The notes: generated by a model from the letters alone, not told the origin. DNA of 64,000 bases from Takashimella koratensis (GCA_003116875.1 BCKT01000001.1:1917486-1981485), one strand, 5' to 3'; positions 48,201-60,415 are shown, counted from the first letter of the stretch. Numbers and translations are program-made.

Positions 48201-48803
48201 TAGTAATCTGGGAACTGGCGCTGTGATCGGTGTCAGCAGGGTCCGGGTGTTGTTGACTGCTTCAGAGTAGATGGGTGGGGATGTAGGGATGGGTGGGTGG
48301 ACTTGCCTTGTTGGGTAGCTTGACGAAAGGGAGAGCCATTTCTTCGCCGCTGCTAGGTGTCAGCTACGTTCATGAACACTGAGACGGCCGTGCACGCCTT
48401 GATCTTCCATTTGTATTCATCGGACACCTTCCCCTTCTCTTCCGTCTCATCTCCCTCCTCTCCTTCCTCTCACTTCCAACCCGCTTTGCCTTAACCACGT
48501 GTATGACCTCACTCACCTCCTATCCTTCATTCCGGAGATCTTATCAAATATGACTCTTCCCAGATCTGCCGCTCTCTCGGGATCTTTGGGGTCATTCTCC
48601 TCTTCCTTGACCCGCGGTGCAGCTGCACCTGGGCCTGCGGGGGGAGGGGTGGTAGTTCGACGTCGACGCGACCGGCCCTCGGAAATGATGAGGTCTGGGT
48701 TGACATCGATACGGCGTTTCCGCTCGCGCGAGGGCACCGAGGAGGACGAAGAGGCCTCGGGCTGGTCAAGAGCGGGCTTGGTCTCGGGGTCGGTGTCGGC
48801 CAT
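45266..48803 (-). CDS. RSC4: RSC4-like chromatin remodelling subunit, two bromodomains, 8 exons
   Basis: Exons 48803-48517, 48352-48307, 48220-48079, 48010-47964, 47881-47469, 47345-47237, 47137-47009 and 46906-45266 give 937 aa. Bromodomain 1 (exons 1-5): LPNKRQFPDYYETIKHPMSL, then RYNVRDSLLF with the acetyl-lysine-binding Asn. Bromodomain 2 (exons 5-8): LPDSRAFADYYKTISNPISL, then QYNEDDSEVYHDA, Asn also kept. An acidic Asp/Glu/Gly linker with a 12-Asp run separates them. A Gly/Pro-rich stretch precedes a C-terminal folded region ending IFIGRQYQ. Tandem bromodomains without a BAH domain fit Rsc4, which binds acetylated H3 for the RSC remodeller. Intron 2 is a GC-AG intron (GCAAGT donor) and intron 1 ends in a tandem TAGCAG acceptor. 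It shares its promoter with the HOS3-like gene. Confidence 0.88.
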
Positions 48804-49041
48804 GGTAGTGGTTGGATGCAAGGGGTGGAATGAGAAGCAAACAAACCAAGACGAGAAACGACGTGGGGTGAGATGGCATCGAGGGTTTTACTATGCAGCA
48901 CACCATGTGAAACCACGGTGGTCGTGTTTAGCAAAACATGATGATGGTCGAATTTCTGATTTGTTGACACGGCTGAAAAGGGTTGAGCCATCGTCATTCT
49001 TCATTCTTCATATCCTTCTTCCCCCTCTCACCCATCCCACC
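48804..49041. promoter_or_regulatory. Bidirectional promoter, RSC4-like and HOS3-like genes
   Basis: The two start codons lie 238 bp apart and diverge. The plus-strand side ends in a pyrimidine-rich leader (cttcttccccctctcaccc). No TATA box is evident. Confidence 0.6.
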
Positions 49042-52000
49042 ATGTCCGCGCCTCCACCAGACCCCATCGCCCCACTGCCGCCTACACCTCCTCCCCAGCC
49101 CCTGCCGCTCGGCCTCTTCATCCAGCCCGCCTGCTTGCTGCACAAGTACATCCGGCATGCCAACGCGTCGCACATCTTCGAACGACCCGAACGCCTCCGC
49201 GCAGTATTGCTTGGTGTCGCCGTGGGGATCGCACGGCTCGAGCAGGCTGGTGTGATTCGATCAGAGCCAGAATCCGGCTCTCAGCTGGGACAGAGCAATG
49301 CAGGCGCAAATAGTGGTGATATCGGTGTCGATGCTGGCGAGCCATCTCGCGAACCAGGTCAATCCGAATCAGTTCCCCTACCGAGCGGGTCGACGGCCGA
49401 CCAATTGTCCAACATGCTCTCATCCCTCCAAATTCAGCCTTCTTCCTCAACATCACTCTCCTCTTCCTCATTCACTTCGCCTTCCCTTGTCGCCATTGTT
49501 CCTCCACCTGTGCCACCAACAACACCCGGCCAGGTCCTTCTGCACCACCCTGCCCTACACCTCGCGCACTCGACTCCACCCGAAGCGCCGTTCCCTTACC
49601 TCGCCGATTTGCCGGCCGGCTCAACCGCGGGATCGGGGCTCGGCGCGACACGGTCAGCAAACTCGTTGCCGACAAGTAAATATCTGAGGGATCTGTACAA
49701 GTGGGCAAGCGAGGCGGTCGAGATGATCAAGTCGACAGGGAGTGAGATCCCACAGGGCCAGGGATTGAACCAGGGTGATCTGTATCTCGGACCAGGCAGT
49801 ATCCTTGCCATCGAGGGAGCGGTAAGTGATTGTCTGCAGGAGGTTTCTCCTTTTATTTCCCTCACCATCCAAATCCCTGCTTTCGAAGACTGGATAGATG
49901 AATCGCCACCCGCATGGTGTGACCTGTAGCTAATATTCCTCGTTACAGGTCCAGACCGTGTGTCAAGCTGTCGACAACATCTTCACCCCACCTCAATCCC
50001 GTGATCAGCCCACTTCCGCCTTCCCAACCACACCCCCTGCCTCCTCCATTCTCAACCAACCATTCTTCTCCTCTCCTACCAGAAGCGACCGATTCACCAA
50101 AGCTTTCTGCGCTATTCGACCTCCAGGCCATCACTGCGGCGAAGACCAACCCTCTGGTTTCTGTTATGTCAATAACGTGGTCGTCGGTGCTCTTCACGCC
50201 TACTTGCATCATGATATCGATCGAGCAATCATCATTGATTTCGACCTTCACCACGGGAACGGAACGCAGGCGTTGGTGATGCCTCTGAACGCGGCGTCGC
50301 ATGCTGAAGACCTCGCGGTCGCTGCGGGGAAACCAGTGACGTCGGTTCGAGGAAAGACGGGCCAGCCGCGGAGAGGCTGGAAGGGGTTCTACGGGTCGGT
50401 CCACGATATCTACAGTTACCCATGTGAAGACGGTGATCTCGACCTCATCAGCGATGCCTCGATCAACCTCGCAGCACACGGGCAGTACATTGAGAACATT
50501 CACCTTCAACCTTACACCTCTGAAGCCGATTTCTATACCCGTATTTACCCCAAGTACCTCGCATTACTCGACAAGGCCCGTGTCTTCCTCAAAGAAACAG
50601 GCGCGGATCCTGATCGGACAGTGGTGTTCATCAGCGCCGGGTTTGATGCCTGCGAACATGAACATCAGGCGATGCAGAGGCACGATAGGCGAGTGCCCGT
50701 TTCGTTCTTTGCGAGGTATACGAGGGATATCGTGGCTTTTGCGGACGAGACGGTCAATGGGAGAGTTGTTTCGGTTCTTGAGGGAGGATACAGTGATAAG
50801 GCGCTCACGAGTGCGGCGATAGGGCATGTCGTGGGTCTGCTTAATGAGAAGGGCGACGACGCGTGGTGGTCGGAGTCTGAACTTGGTAATGTGAGTAGAC
50901 GCCAGACCTCCGGAACATGTTCGCGGGCTTCAGGTATCTTGCATTGGAGGATCTGACTGTGAAGTGGGAGGAAAGCAGTAACTGACCATTCATTCGTTTA
51001 GATCGAGCGAGCGACGAAACGAAACAAACGAACCGGCAAACTTGGACCTATCCCCACTGACCTCGCAACCTCTCCCCACCTTGTCCGCGCGCACTCACTT
51101 CTCTCCCACTTCGAGTCCTTCCCGACCCCTGTACTCCCTAGCCCTGCAGAGGGAGTAAACAGGACCCCTCCGCACGGTCGGGCGGCGATGGCTTCGCTCG
51201 GCGTGGCTGCCTCGGCCGCATCGACCCCTCAGGGCCGGATGACTCTTCGAGATAGGAAGAAGCCTACCCCGACGCCAACTCCCGTGGCGAATAGAGTGGG
51301 TCCGAGTTCGTTAGGCGAAGAAGATGGAAGGCGGAGAGTAGTCAGTGCTATCCCTGCGTTCGCGGCGGTCTCAAGCGCGCAGGCACCAGGGACACCGAAG
51401 AAGAAAGCAGTCGCGCCCACACCTAGGACAACACCGAAACGAGGCGCAGCAGCAGCCGCTGCTGCAGCTGCGGCGGCGGCGGCGGCAAAAGAAGAACGAC
51501 CTCCGGTTCCTATCGTGGGGAACGGATTGCCACAAGTGCCGATAGTGCGGATGAAGCAGGAGGACGAGGCGGGCGGGTCTGAACTGGCTGGAGAAGTGAA
51601 GCGACAAGAGCAGGGCCAGGGTGTGCGGGAAGGTAGTGTCGATGATGGGCTACTTAGTAGGCTCGCGAGCGTGTCCGTCTCTGGCCCAAAACCAACCGCA
51701 GTTCCACCAACGCAATCTTCGCCGTTCTCAGTCGCCCCACCTCGAGTCCCGATCATCGCTGAGCCAGCCACGAAATCTGAACCGAGCGGTCCTGGACTTG
51801 TCAACGGCGGTCAGCTAGGAACGCGCGTGGTGAACGAGATATACAGGGATAGAGAAGGGTCGAGTGAAGTTGAGAGCGTATCGACTGCTCCGTCACCGGG
51901 ATCTTGGGTGACTGCTCCGTCGGAACCGGACGAAAGTGATCGGATGTTGCAATTGCAACAACCGCAGCAAGCGCAAGCGCCAGCGCCGCCAAAGATTATC

Positions 52001-52432
52001 CTGCGGATCCCGAGGCTCACGCCGTCGCCTTCTCCGCCACCATCCGCGCCTCCGTCGGCTGTTGCCCCTCCCCAACTTGGCGATCCGGTTGTTAGTGCAT
52101 CGCAGCCTAACGTCTCGGTCGCGGCACAAGCAGGGGTTCCGGCAGGCGTCAGTGGACATCTCGAGGCTGGGTCGACTGTGGGCACAGGGAGCGGAATCGG
52201 GACGGGACTGTACCCCTCTCTCCCTGCTCAGATCGCGGGATCACACATCGTGTCGAGCGAGCAGACCAGTATTCCCCACGCCATAACATCCAACAACACG
52301 GGCTTGGCGGTGGCACAGACCGGCGTGGGGAGGGAGCAGAAGAGTGAGGAGGGGACAATATCGAAGGAAGGGGACGAGGGATCTCGACAAAACGTGAGAC
52401 CGTCTCTGGCGGACTTGTTGAATGCGGACTAG
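49042..52432 (+). CDS. HOS3: Hos3/Hda1-class zinc histone deacetylase
   Basis: Exons 49042-49821, 49949-50890 and 51002-52432 give 1050 aa. The deacetylase domain spans about residues 20-570. It is interrupted early by a Ser/Pro-rich insert (about 75-200). Catalytic motifs: AIRPPGHH (315-322) with the paired His, IDFDLHHGNG (356-365) with the zinc-binding Asp and His, SAGFDA (489-494) with the second zinc Asp, and LEGGY (537-541) with the transition-state Tyr. The domain organisation and long tail favour Hos3 over Hda1. It removes acetyl groups from histones or, like yeast Hos3, may act at the bud neck or spindle. The C-terminal 450 residues are Ala/Pro/Ser-rich disorder with an Ala run. It diverges from the RSC4-like gene, which reads the same mark. 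Confidence 0.92.
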
Positions 52433-53245
52433 GGAGGGAGTAGTGTGGCAATGGTCGCGTCGTGGTTTGTCACATTTCCAAGAACGTGGAGCCGGTCAAC
52501 TCTGGCAATAGTACCCTCCTTGCTTTCCTTGTCCATACTCCTTCTCATGCCCCATTCCCATAGCCCAAGCATAGACAGCATCTTGATCACTGGCGAAGTA
52601 TGGTGTATATGTACAAAACCCATAGTTGTATGATAGCTACCCGAGGATGTAACCAGACTAGTGGGCAGTGCTGTGAAGTGGAGAGCGGCGGCAACGTTTG
52701 TGCGCAGCCAAGACAGGCACACTGAGGAAAAGAAAGAAAAAAAAGGCCCGGGTCAAGCGGGTCCAGGTCGGGCGGTGGTCTAGGTCTGGGTTTGCAGGTG
52801 AGTAAATTCTTCGTCTCCAACACCAACAAGTCTCTCTCTCTCTCTCTCTCTCTCTCTTCACATCATCGTCGTGACTTGCTCGACCCGCACTCGCTCGTTA
52901 ACGTCGTCGCAAAGCAAATACGCTACGTTGTGTGATCTTTGGTCGATTGGAGACTTTGGATAAGCGCGAGTTGGAGTGGCACGACACGTCGGACGGGACG
53001 GTTTGATCCGAGATTTCTGGTCAACCCACACCGCCCCTTTTCGCATTCAACTCCACCACTTGACAACCACCTCTTCATCTTCATCTCTCACCTCTTTCCT
53101 CTCTCCACTTGTATTCACACCTTCCCCCTCACCTCATTCCCCGTTCTTCACCTCCACGCTCCTCTCCCCCAACCGCCTTTCCCGCGTTCCAGATCCCCAC
53201 CTCAAGCCCCGCCCGACCCCACCCCGCGGCCGACCCGACCCGACC
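52433..53245. promoter_or_regulatory. Intergenic, HOS3 3' end and desaturase promoter
   Basis: About 810 bp. The left third is a probable 3' UTR. A (TC)n tract at 52831-52857 and a long pyrimidine-rich leader (53040-53240) precede the desaturase ATG. No protein-like frame. Confidence 0.55.
52831..52857 (+). repeat. (TC)n microsatellite in the desaturase promoter
   Basis: About 13 TC dinucleotides roughly 390 bp before the start codon. Confidence 0.9.
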
Positions 53246-55125
53246 ATGGCGTACCTCGCGTCCGCCGCGTCGACATCGACCACCCGCCGAACGCGCGAGG
53301 CCTTTCACTTCCCAGGCAAAGAAGAGCTCACACCTGGCTCTGAAGACGCGCAGAGCGCGTACTCGTACGCTTCGTCAACGGGGAGCAAGGTGAACCTCGA
53401 CGACGTAGAGGAAGAGGAAGAGGACGAGGAAGTGGTGGTTCGCGTGACCAGGGACGTGAACAGTGAAGTCGGGGCAGAGGGCGAGGACGGTGCGGTTGAA
53501 GTTGAGGTCGCTGGGAAGTCTGGGAGGGTTGTGGAGGAAGGGAAGAAAGGGGAGACCGGAGAGTGGAGCGAGAAGCAAGATTTCCTTTGGATGTATACCG
53601 AGGAACCGCACAGGTCGAGGCGAATGGCGATCCTCAAGGCGCACCCAGAGGTGAGTAGGCTTGGACAGGGAGTTGGAAGGTGCTTCGCCCGAGTAAGACA
53701 GTGGTAGCCACCAAATCATCCTTGCTGCGGCCTGCATATACCTCGACGCGCGCTGACTTTGTTCTTCGTCAGGTTCGGAAACTCATGGGGCCTACACGTT
53801 GGACGCTCCCTGTCGTCCTCGTTGTGCTCTCCACCCAACTCACCCTCTCCATCCTCCTCCGCTCTCGTCACCCTCTCTCCCCCCTCCCCCTGTTGATCGC
53901 ATATACCATCGGTGGGACTCTCAACCAGAACACTTTTCTCGCCATCCACGAGATCACGCACAACCTTGCCTTTCGACGCGTCCGGGCCAACAAGTGCCTC
54001 GCGATCGTGGCCAACCTCGCGATTGGAGTACCATATGCCATGGCGTTCAAAGGTTATCATATTGAACATCATAAATTTCTGGGAGAGGATGGGATCGATA
54101 CGGATTTGCCAAGTAAAGTCGAGGCGATGGTTTTGAATAATGTTGCGGGGAAGACGTTCTTTGCGTAAGTACAAAGTGGTCTAGACTTCCTTCGAACCGC
54201 TGCGGTTATAGATCGCAGTAAACCTTGTTTCTCAACTCCCACAGCTACAAATGTCCTCCAACGTGAACTAACGCCCCACAGCACGTTCCAGCTCCTCTTC
54301 TACGCCCTCCGACCAGGTTTCATCCGCTCTCAGACCCCTACCATCTGGCACGGAATCAACGTCGCCGCCGTCCTCATCTTTGACGCCCTGCTCGTCCACT
54401 TCTTCGGTTGGCGCCCACTCGTCTACCTCCTTCTCAGCAGCTTCTTCGCGGGCTCGCTTCACCCGTGTGCGGCGCACTTCATCGCAGAGCATTACCTCAT
54501 GAACGAGACAGAGGCCGGGTCGGTTCAGAGTCTAGGCCAGGAGACGACGAGTTATTATGGTTGGCTCAATATTTTGTGCTACAACGTGAGCTTCACATCA
54601 ATCGTCTTTCATCCTAGCTAGATACCTCAATCCCATCTCATCCCCAACTGCTACCGTCATTTCATTCCTAATAAACTTGGCACCTCTGTCAACGCATCGA
54701 AACTGACAACATCTTCATTGCTATCCAAACAGGTCGGCTACCACAACGAGCACCACGATTTCCCTTCTGTCCCCTGGACGCGCCTCCCTCAACTCCGCGC
54801 TATCGCTCACGAATTTTACGACGACTTGCCCGCTCACAAATCCTGGCCTGCCGTTACTTGGAAATTCATTACCGACCCTAACGTGGGGATGTGGTCTCGT
54901 GCGAAACGGGTAGGGCGGGGTGAGAAGATTGATGAGCGTGTTTGGACCGCTTCGGCCCGTGCCTACTTGGCCAAGCAGGGTGAGAGGGGAGAGGACGGGG
55001 AGGAGGAGAGGTTTAAGGATGAGGAGAGGGACGAGGAGAGTGATGATGCCGAGGTAGTGGAAAGAGGGTACGCCAGTGATCGCGACGGCGACGAGTGTGG
55101 CAAGGCCAAGGTCAAGACCGAGTAA
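53246..55125 (+). CDS. dsd1: Sphingolipid delta-4 desaturase (DES1/dsd1 type)
   Basis: Exons 53246-53650, 53773-54164, 54282-54585 and 54733-55125 give 497 aa. The three di-iron histidine boxes are present: HEITHN (194-199), HIEHH (231-235) and HNEHH (371-375). The family N-terminal signature DFLWMYTEEPHRSRR and the C-terminal HDFPSVPWTRLPQLR are also kept. Hydrophobic membrane segments flank the boxes. The enzyme inserts the delta-4 double bond in dihydroceramide at the ER and is a step toward fungal glucosylceramide. Compared with the usual 320-400 residues, it carries about 105 extra acidic N-terminal residues (EEEEEDEEVVV) and an acidic C-terminal tail of about 55, both probably disordered. 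It converges on the dienelactone hydrolase gene. Confidence 0.93.
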
Positions 55126-55535
55126 GGAAATGAAAATGTTGTGCGCGAGGGTCGAGCGAGAGGGCGAGAGGGAATAGGGAGGGGTACAACGTCGAGAAAG
55201 AAGGGATGAGAAATAGAATACAAAATTGACCCATCAAAAGCACAGCCGTTCAGCTCTGGTCAGCTGTATTCCAGTCGGCGCTGTGTCTGTCCCGCGCATC
55301 CCTGTCTCTACTTCCCAATCACAGATTAGCTCGAAATCCTACACCCCTACTCCCACGCATCCTGTTCAACTTGTCCATCTTCACGAATTTTTGTCCTTCA
55401 AGACTTAGATATACCCAGAGAAAAGTTCTTGTACATGCCTTTCTGCCACTCTGCATTTCCTTCAACGATTGCTCCTAACTGTCGATGTCTCCTGGTGCTG
55501 ATCGCAAGATTCAAGAGGAACCCGGCTGGAACGAA
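55126..55535. other. Convergent 3' region of desaturase and hydrolase genes
   Basis: 410 bp between two stop codons, with no supported gene. Confidence 0.6.
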
Positions 55536-57050
55536 CTAACAAACGTGCTCGACTTTAGCACCCGAGCCCGATTTCGGACCCAGGTCACGCGCGACATTAC
55601 GTGTAAAGCTCTCCATCATCACTGCGAATAACGAACGAGAGAGGGCGGCGTCCCATCGTCCCTTGGACGATTCGTCTCGAATGAAAGCGTGCTGCGCTTG
55701 GACCTCGATGAACTGGAAAGGGTCAGCGTCCCTCGGCTTGGGACTGATCAAGGTACTTGGGCTAGATACGACATTACAGCGTTGCAGTGAAGAAAGGATG
55801 AAGGTGGATAGGCCAACAGCTTACGCTAAGGTTTACGCCTGCGTCGTCCATTGTGTTACGGACAAGCGTACGGCCGGCGCGATCAACGTGTGTATCCTAG
55901 ACTCATTCAGTTCCCGGTCTTGAGGGCCGAGCGTTGTTCCACTCCCTCTCACCTGTTTGCCAAAGACCATGACGACCTCGCCTTTGCCTGTCAAGTCGCC
56001 CTTCTGGATCCGCACCAGCGTATCGTCCGACTTGCCTTTCCCAAGCGTCGCAGAGTGCACACTGTAGATGGTCAGTCCGGCCGAATTTTTCCAATATGGG
56101 AGTGTGTTTCAGTAAGGAGAAGGGAGGGGAGACGTACTCGGTTGCAAAGTAGCAGAACGTAGCGAGAACACGGGGGTCAAAAGCGCACTGATTTGGGAGG
56201 TCAGCAAATGTATTAGGCTCTGATGTTCATTCTAGAGGAATCTTTGACCTACTCGCAGTGCCTGTAGACTGTCAGTGATCTAATCGAAGCTGAGGTGATT
56301 AAAGCACTGGACATACCAAGTGGCCGCCGAGACACATGCCGGTCGATGCGATACGTCCGTTGCAGGACGGCAGCGAAGCGAGCAGGTCCACAGAGAGTGT
56401 GGCGTCCTATCGCAGTGTATCATCATCAGCCCTGATTCCCCATCTTATGTTTGGCAGTCTAGGAGTCGCTCCTTCGTCGACAAAACTCACCTCATCGTAC
56501 GCCGCAACCGTCTTTTCAATCTGTAAAAAGTTTCAGCGCAAGCCACTACATATCAAATCTCCAAGGAAGCCTTGAATGAATCGAAGAACTCACCTTGTAC
56601 TTGTTGCCCCGGTCGGTACCTTCAGTATCGTAAGGGATCGCTTCGGGGCCCTCGAACTCGTGGAAAGAAGAAGGAAGAGCAACGACGTATCCCTCGCTGG
56701 CAATATTCCCCGCAAACCTGGATTGGAAGATAGGGAGTCAGCTACGAGTCCTTACAGCATGGTTGGGGGCTCGTGAAAGATCAAGCTCACCGCTCAACGG
56801 GTCCGGTGACCTGGTAGATTTCGGAGAAGACCACGCCTACGGAGGAGAGATATCGTCAGTCCAAAAGACAAACAAGGATTCAGCAACCACTCGGCAATCG
56901 GCACGGGAAGAGCACCCGATGACACTCACATCCTGGGAACTTTGCCTGTGGGTAGTCTGGGAGGTTGGGTTCAATGACGTAGATGCGGATAGAGCCTGCG
57001 CGTCCGTCGGCCTTTGTAGGGATGTCGCGGTACGATGTCTTGACGAGCAT
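55536..57050 (-). CDS. Dienelactone hydrolase family protein, 10 exons
   Basis: Exons 57050-56930, 56836-56791, 56717-56594, 56520-56491, 56406-56317, 56261-56253, 56187-56138, 56061-55953, 55896-55825 and 55712-55536 give 275 aa, the family's usual length. The nucleophile motif is STGMCLGGH with Cys132. FGKQDTHVD carries the probable catalytic Asp194, and QAQHAFIRDESSKGRWDAA carries His225 and the conserved C-terminal block. The fold is an alpha/beta hydrolase; classical members open dienelactone rings in aromatic degradation, but most fungal homologues have unknown substrates. Ten exons in 1.5 kb is dense even here. Exon 6 is only 9 nt (Ala-Leu-Arg) and completes the conserved helix after the nucleophile (GGHLALRCAFDPRV). 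It shares a 325-bp promoter with PAT1. Confidence 0.9.
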
Positions 57051-57375
57051 GACTGGAGCTGAGGTCGCTGGGGGTGGGGGCTGGAGTTATCGACGACGAG
57101 GAGGAGAGAACGACGAGAGATGCCGGGTGTCAAGATAGTGACGCTGATTCCATGGTCTGGGTTGTTGCAGTGATAGCCGGATCCGAGGGCATTCTCGTCT
57201 GCCACGTGGCCAGAATCGCTAGCCAATAACGCCGACACGTGATGTGGCACTTTGCGCTGACGGTTCCAGTCCAGCATCATCCTCGTCTTGATCCATCACC
57301 CCCTTCCCTCTCCATCTCCCTCTCCCATCTCATCATTCACCTCTCCCCTGCCCTCTCGTGTGACCCCAAACATCC
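57051..57375. promoter_or_regulatory. Bidirectional promoter, dienelactone hydrolase and PAT1
   Basis: 325 bp between divergent starts. The PAT1 side has a CATCTCATCATTC leader (about 57324-57340). A tight G-rich run (gctgggggtgggggc, about 57068) lies near the hydrolase start. Confidence 0.55.
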
Positions 57376-60300
57376 ATGTCGGGATTCTTCGGCTTCGACA
57401 CCACCCTTCCGGACCAGCGCAGTGGGCCCTCGGGCTCCTCTGGCTTCCCCGGCTTCGCGCCCGGCACATCCGGCGGCGCTGACGCATTCGGCAGCCATGG
57501 CAACTCTGCCCTCGGCGGCCTTGGCGGTGGAGGCGGCGGAGCGGGCGAAGAAGAGGACCTGGCAGTGTACCAATGGGGCGCAGATGACGCGCTCCTCAAT
57601 GATGGAGACGATATGAACGATGAGACTTTCGGAGCCGACATGGGTGATCTCGGTACAGATTTCCAATTCTTCGCTCCACCTCCTCAACAACCCACAGGCA
57701 AAGCGGTAGGACGAGCAGCCGGTGGGTCGGGCGCACCGCTCAAGATTGCGTCAACTCAGTCGAGGTTCGGAAGGAAGACGGTCGCGGACCCCTTCGCGGC
57801 TTCGGAAGATGATTTTTACTCTTCCCGCCCGTCCACCAAGAGTGAGTCGAGTTGGCTTTCCCAGTTTTAAGTTTTGGAAAGAGAGAGCTGGGCTGACGCG
57901 AGTGTCTGGGTGAGCAGAGACGACCAAACCCGCTGCGAAGAAAGCAGAGCCTCTGCCTCTCTGGGCCCAGCCTGAACCTTCGGTGCCGGCATGGAATGCA
58001 GCGCCCAGCTCAGGTCAGTCCTCGGTCCCACTACCAATCTTCAACTCGTCTAACACTCACCTTTTACAGCGCCCAAGGCCGCGCCCGTCCCGCTCTCCGC
58101 TCCCCAGGCTCGACAGCCGGCACCCACGCACATCCTCTCTCTCGATGAGATCGAGGCGCAGATGTCGCAGACTGCTGTATCGGACAAGACCGTCCCTGCC
58201 GATCCGCAGGCGCACGTTCCCGCATCGTCACAGCCACGCGTCCTGACTCTCGAGGAGATCGAGCAGCAAATGATGTCTGGGCCCCAAACGACTGCGCCGG
58301 CTTCCTCTGCCCCTTCCTTGCCGCCATCCGCACCGATCGCCCAGCCACCTGTTCCTCACGCTCAGTTGCACACGCCCCAACCTTACGTCCCTACTCCCCC
58401 ACCGGCGCAGGATTCCGTCTCCCTTGCTCTTGACAAATCCGGCTACGCTTCCCAGCAGGCTTTGCTGGACAGCATGTTCCCCGAGCTCGGCAAAGCGCCC
58501 ACCTCCGCGCCCCAGCCTCAACCAGGCGCGCTCGAGATGCCCGCGCCTCCTCCCGGTCCCTCGCCCGAGCAGCTCGCACACATGGAAGCCCTCCACCAGC
58601 GTATCACCGCCAAGATCGAGTCCATGGCCAAGTACAACAACCTCATGGGTAACTCGGACAAGGACTTTATCACCCGTATCCAGCTCTCACAACTCGCGAC
58701 TGCCGATCCGTACTCGTCCGATTTCTACGCCCAAGTTTTCTCCGCCCTTGCGCGGAGCCGGCAGATGGCCGCGGTTCCTGTGGGCCCCGATGGGAAGCCG
58801 AACGGGAGCGGGAACACGGTCGTTCAGGTCGGTGCCGGGATGGGATTCGGTGTCGGTGGTCCAATCGGGAACAGGTTTGGGCGAATGGGAACACAGACAA
58901 TGCAGAGGTTGTCGACCCAGGTGAAGAAGCTTGTCTCGACTCGGGACAAGCGACAACAGTCGAACGACTCGACGGGTGAGTATGATCTCTGATGTGACAT
59001 GTAGTTCTCCAAGTGCTAACCAAATCACATTTCTGTAGCCGCTCTGCAAGGCGCTCTTGGTCAGCGAGTGAACCGCGCTGGCGTTGCGGGACCACGCACC
59101 GTGCTCTCTCTCCCTACCGGTGGCAAGCCCGAACACCGCCCGGCCGCCCAGCTCAACTTAAGCCAAACCAGCGGTCCTGCTCGACCCGCTCTTACGCGTA
59201 AACAAGTCATGTACGCTCTCGAAGAGCTCTACGATGCCGTCCTTGACCTCGAGCAACTCCGTCGTCAAGCACCCCCTCCAACCGACGTTCCGCGATTCGA
59301 GGCGTGGAACTTTGCCTGCTCTGCCCAGGTGGAGTCGATATGGCGTAAACTCATGGTCCGCGAACCACTTGGTGTCTCCAACCCTCACCCATTCATCTCG
59401 TTGCTCAACCCGATCAAGGGGCAAAAATTGTTCCCTCGTCTCCTGAGGCACCTAGACCACCAGAAGTCCCTCGCACTGCTCACGCTCCTCATCGCGACGT
59501 ACCAGCAGCTCGACGTGGTAGCGCGTGCCCCACCGCCGCCCGTGGCTGACGCCTCGCTGTTGACCAAGGCAGACAGGCTGGACAGGGCGCAGCGAGAAGC
59601 AGAGACAGACAACTTTTTGCATTGCGTCATTCCCGGAGTCGACGCGCTTATCAACTCGTGCTCACTCGGTTTCGTCGCGGGATTGCTCGGTCTTTGCTCC
59701 CAGATGATGGAGGTGTGGAAGATTGCCTCGACAAGGGTGAGTGATTGGGTCCCCAATGTTGCAAGATTTTTCATCCCGCGGCCCCGAGACGATGAATCAT
59801 GTGCTGACGGTAATACATAGCCCGGTGTTGCTTTGTTCACTGCGCTCTGCTCCAAGGCTCAAAGCGCGATTCGGGCGCCAACAGACCCGACCAACCCTGG
59901 CCAGCCTGCCGCGGACCCCGCCGAGGTCGACCAATGGTGGGTGGCCCTTTTCTTACATCCATTTCAAGCCTCTCTCCTTACACGCCTATCCCTTGTCCTT
60001 GTGTGTTCTAACCGCTCCTTTTACCCACAGGAACAAGCAATTCGCCTACTTTCTCCAAACCATCCTCCCTCACCTGGCCGACCTGTTCCCCTCCTCTCAA
60101 GCTCAAAAAGCTGCCTTTGGGCCTGGAGCCTACCTCCTCGGGGGAGACGCTGCGAGCGCTGCGCAATTCAACGAGCGGGAGGGGCTGGAGCTTGAACGCC
60201 GTGAAGCTGAAGTCTGGGGCTTGGCCACGGCTTTGGCTGTTAACGCGCCCGAAGAGGAACAAACGGGTCTCGTTGGCGCGTTGAGGGAGAAAATCCTTCA

Positions 60301-60415
60301 TTCGGTTCAAGCAGCAAGGGACCCGGCGACACCAAAAGTTCGCGCAGAGATGAAGTTGAGAAACGTTAATATGTTCCTCCACGGTCTGGGTCTGGACGCG
60401 TCGATGATCGAGTAA
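57376..60415 (+). CDS. PAT1: Pat1 mRNA decapping/P-body factor, 6 exons
   Basis: Exons 57376-57841, 57918-58013, 58070-58975, 59039-59736, 59821-59936 and 60031-60415 give 888 aa. The N-terminus (MSGFFGFDTTLP) is the short conserved segment that contacts the Dhh1 helicase. A Gly-rich and Pro-rich middle with repeated (L/S)LDEIE / LTLEEIEQQM motifs follows, then the MSNSDKDFITRIQLSQL-type block (here GNSDKDFITRIQLSQLATA with DPYSSDFYAQV). The C-terminal helical repeat domain (residues about 530-888) contains KQVMYALEELYDAVLDLEQL and KLFPRLLRHLD. Pat1 bridges deadenylated mRNA, Lsm1-7 and Dcp1/2 to start decapping in P-bodies. Length fits the family (about 770-800 in yeast and human). Confidence 0.94.
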
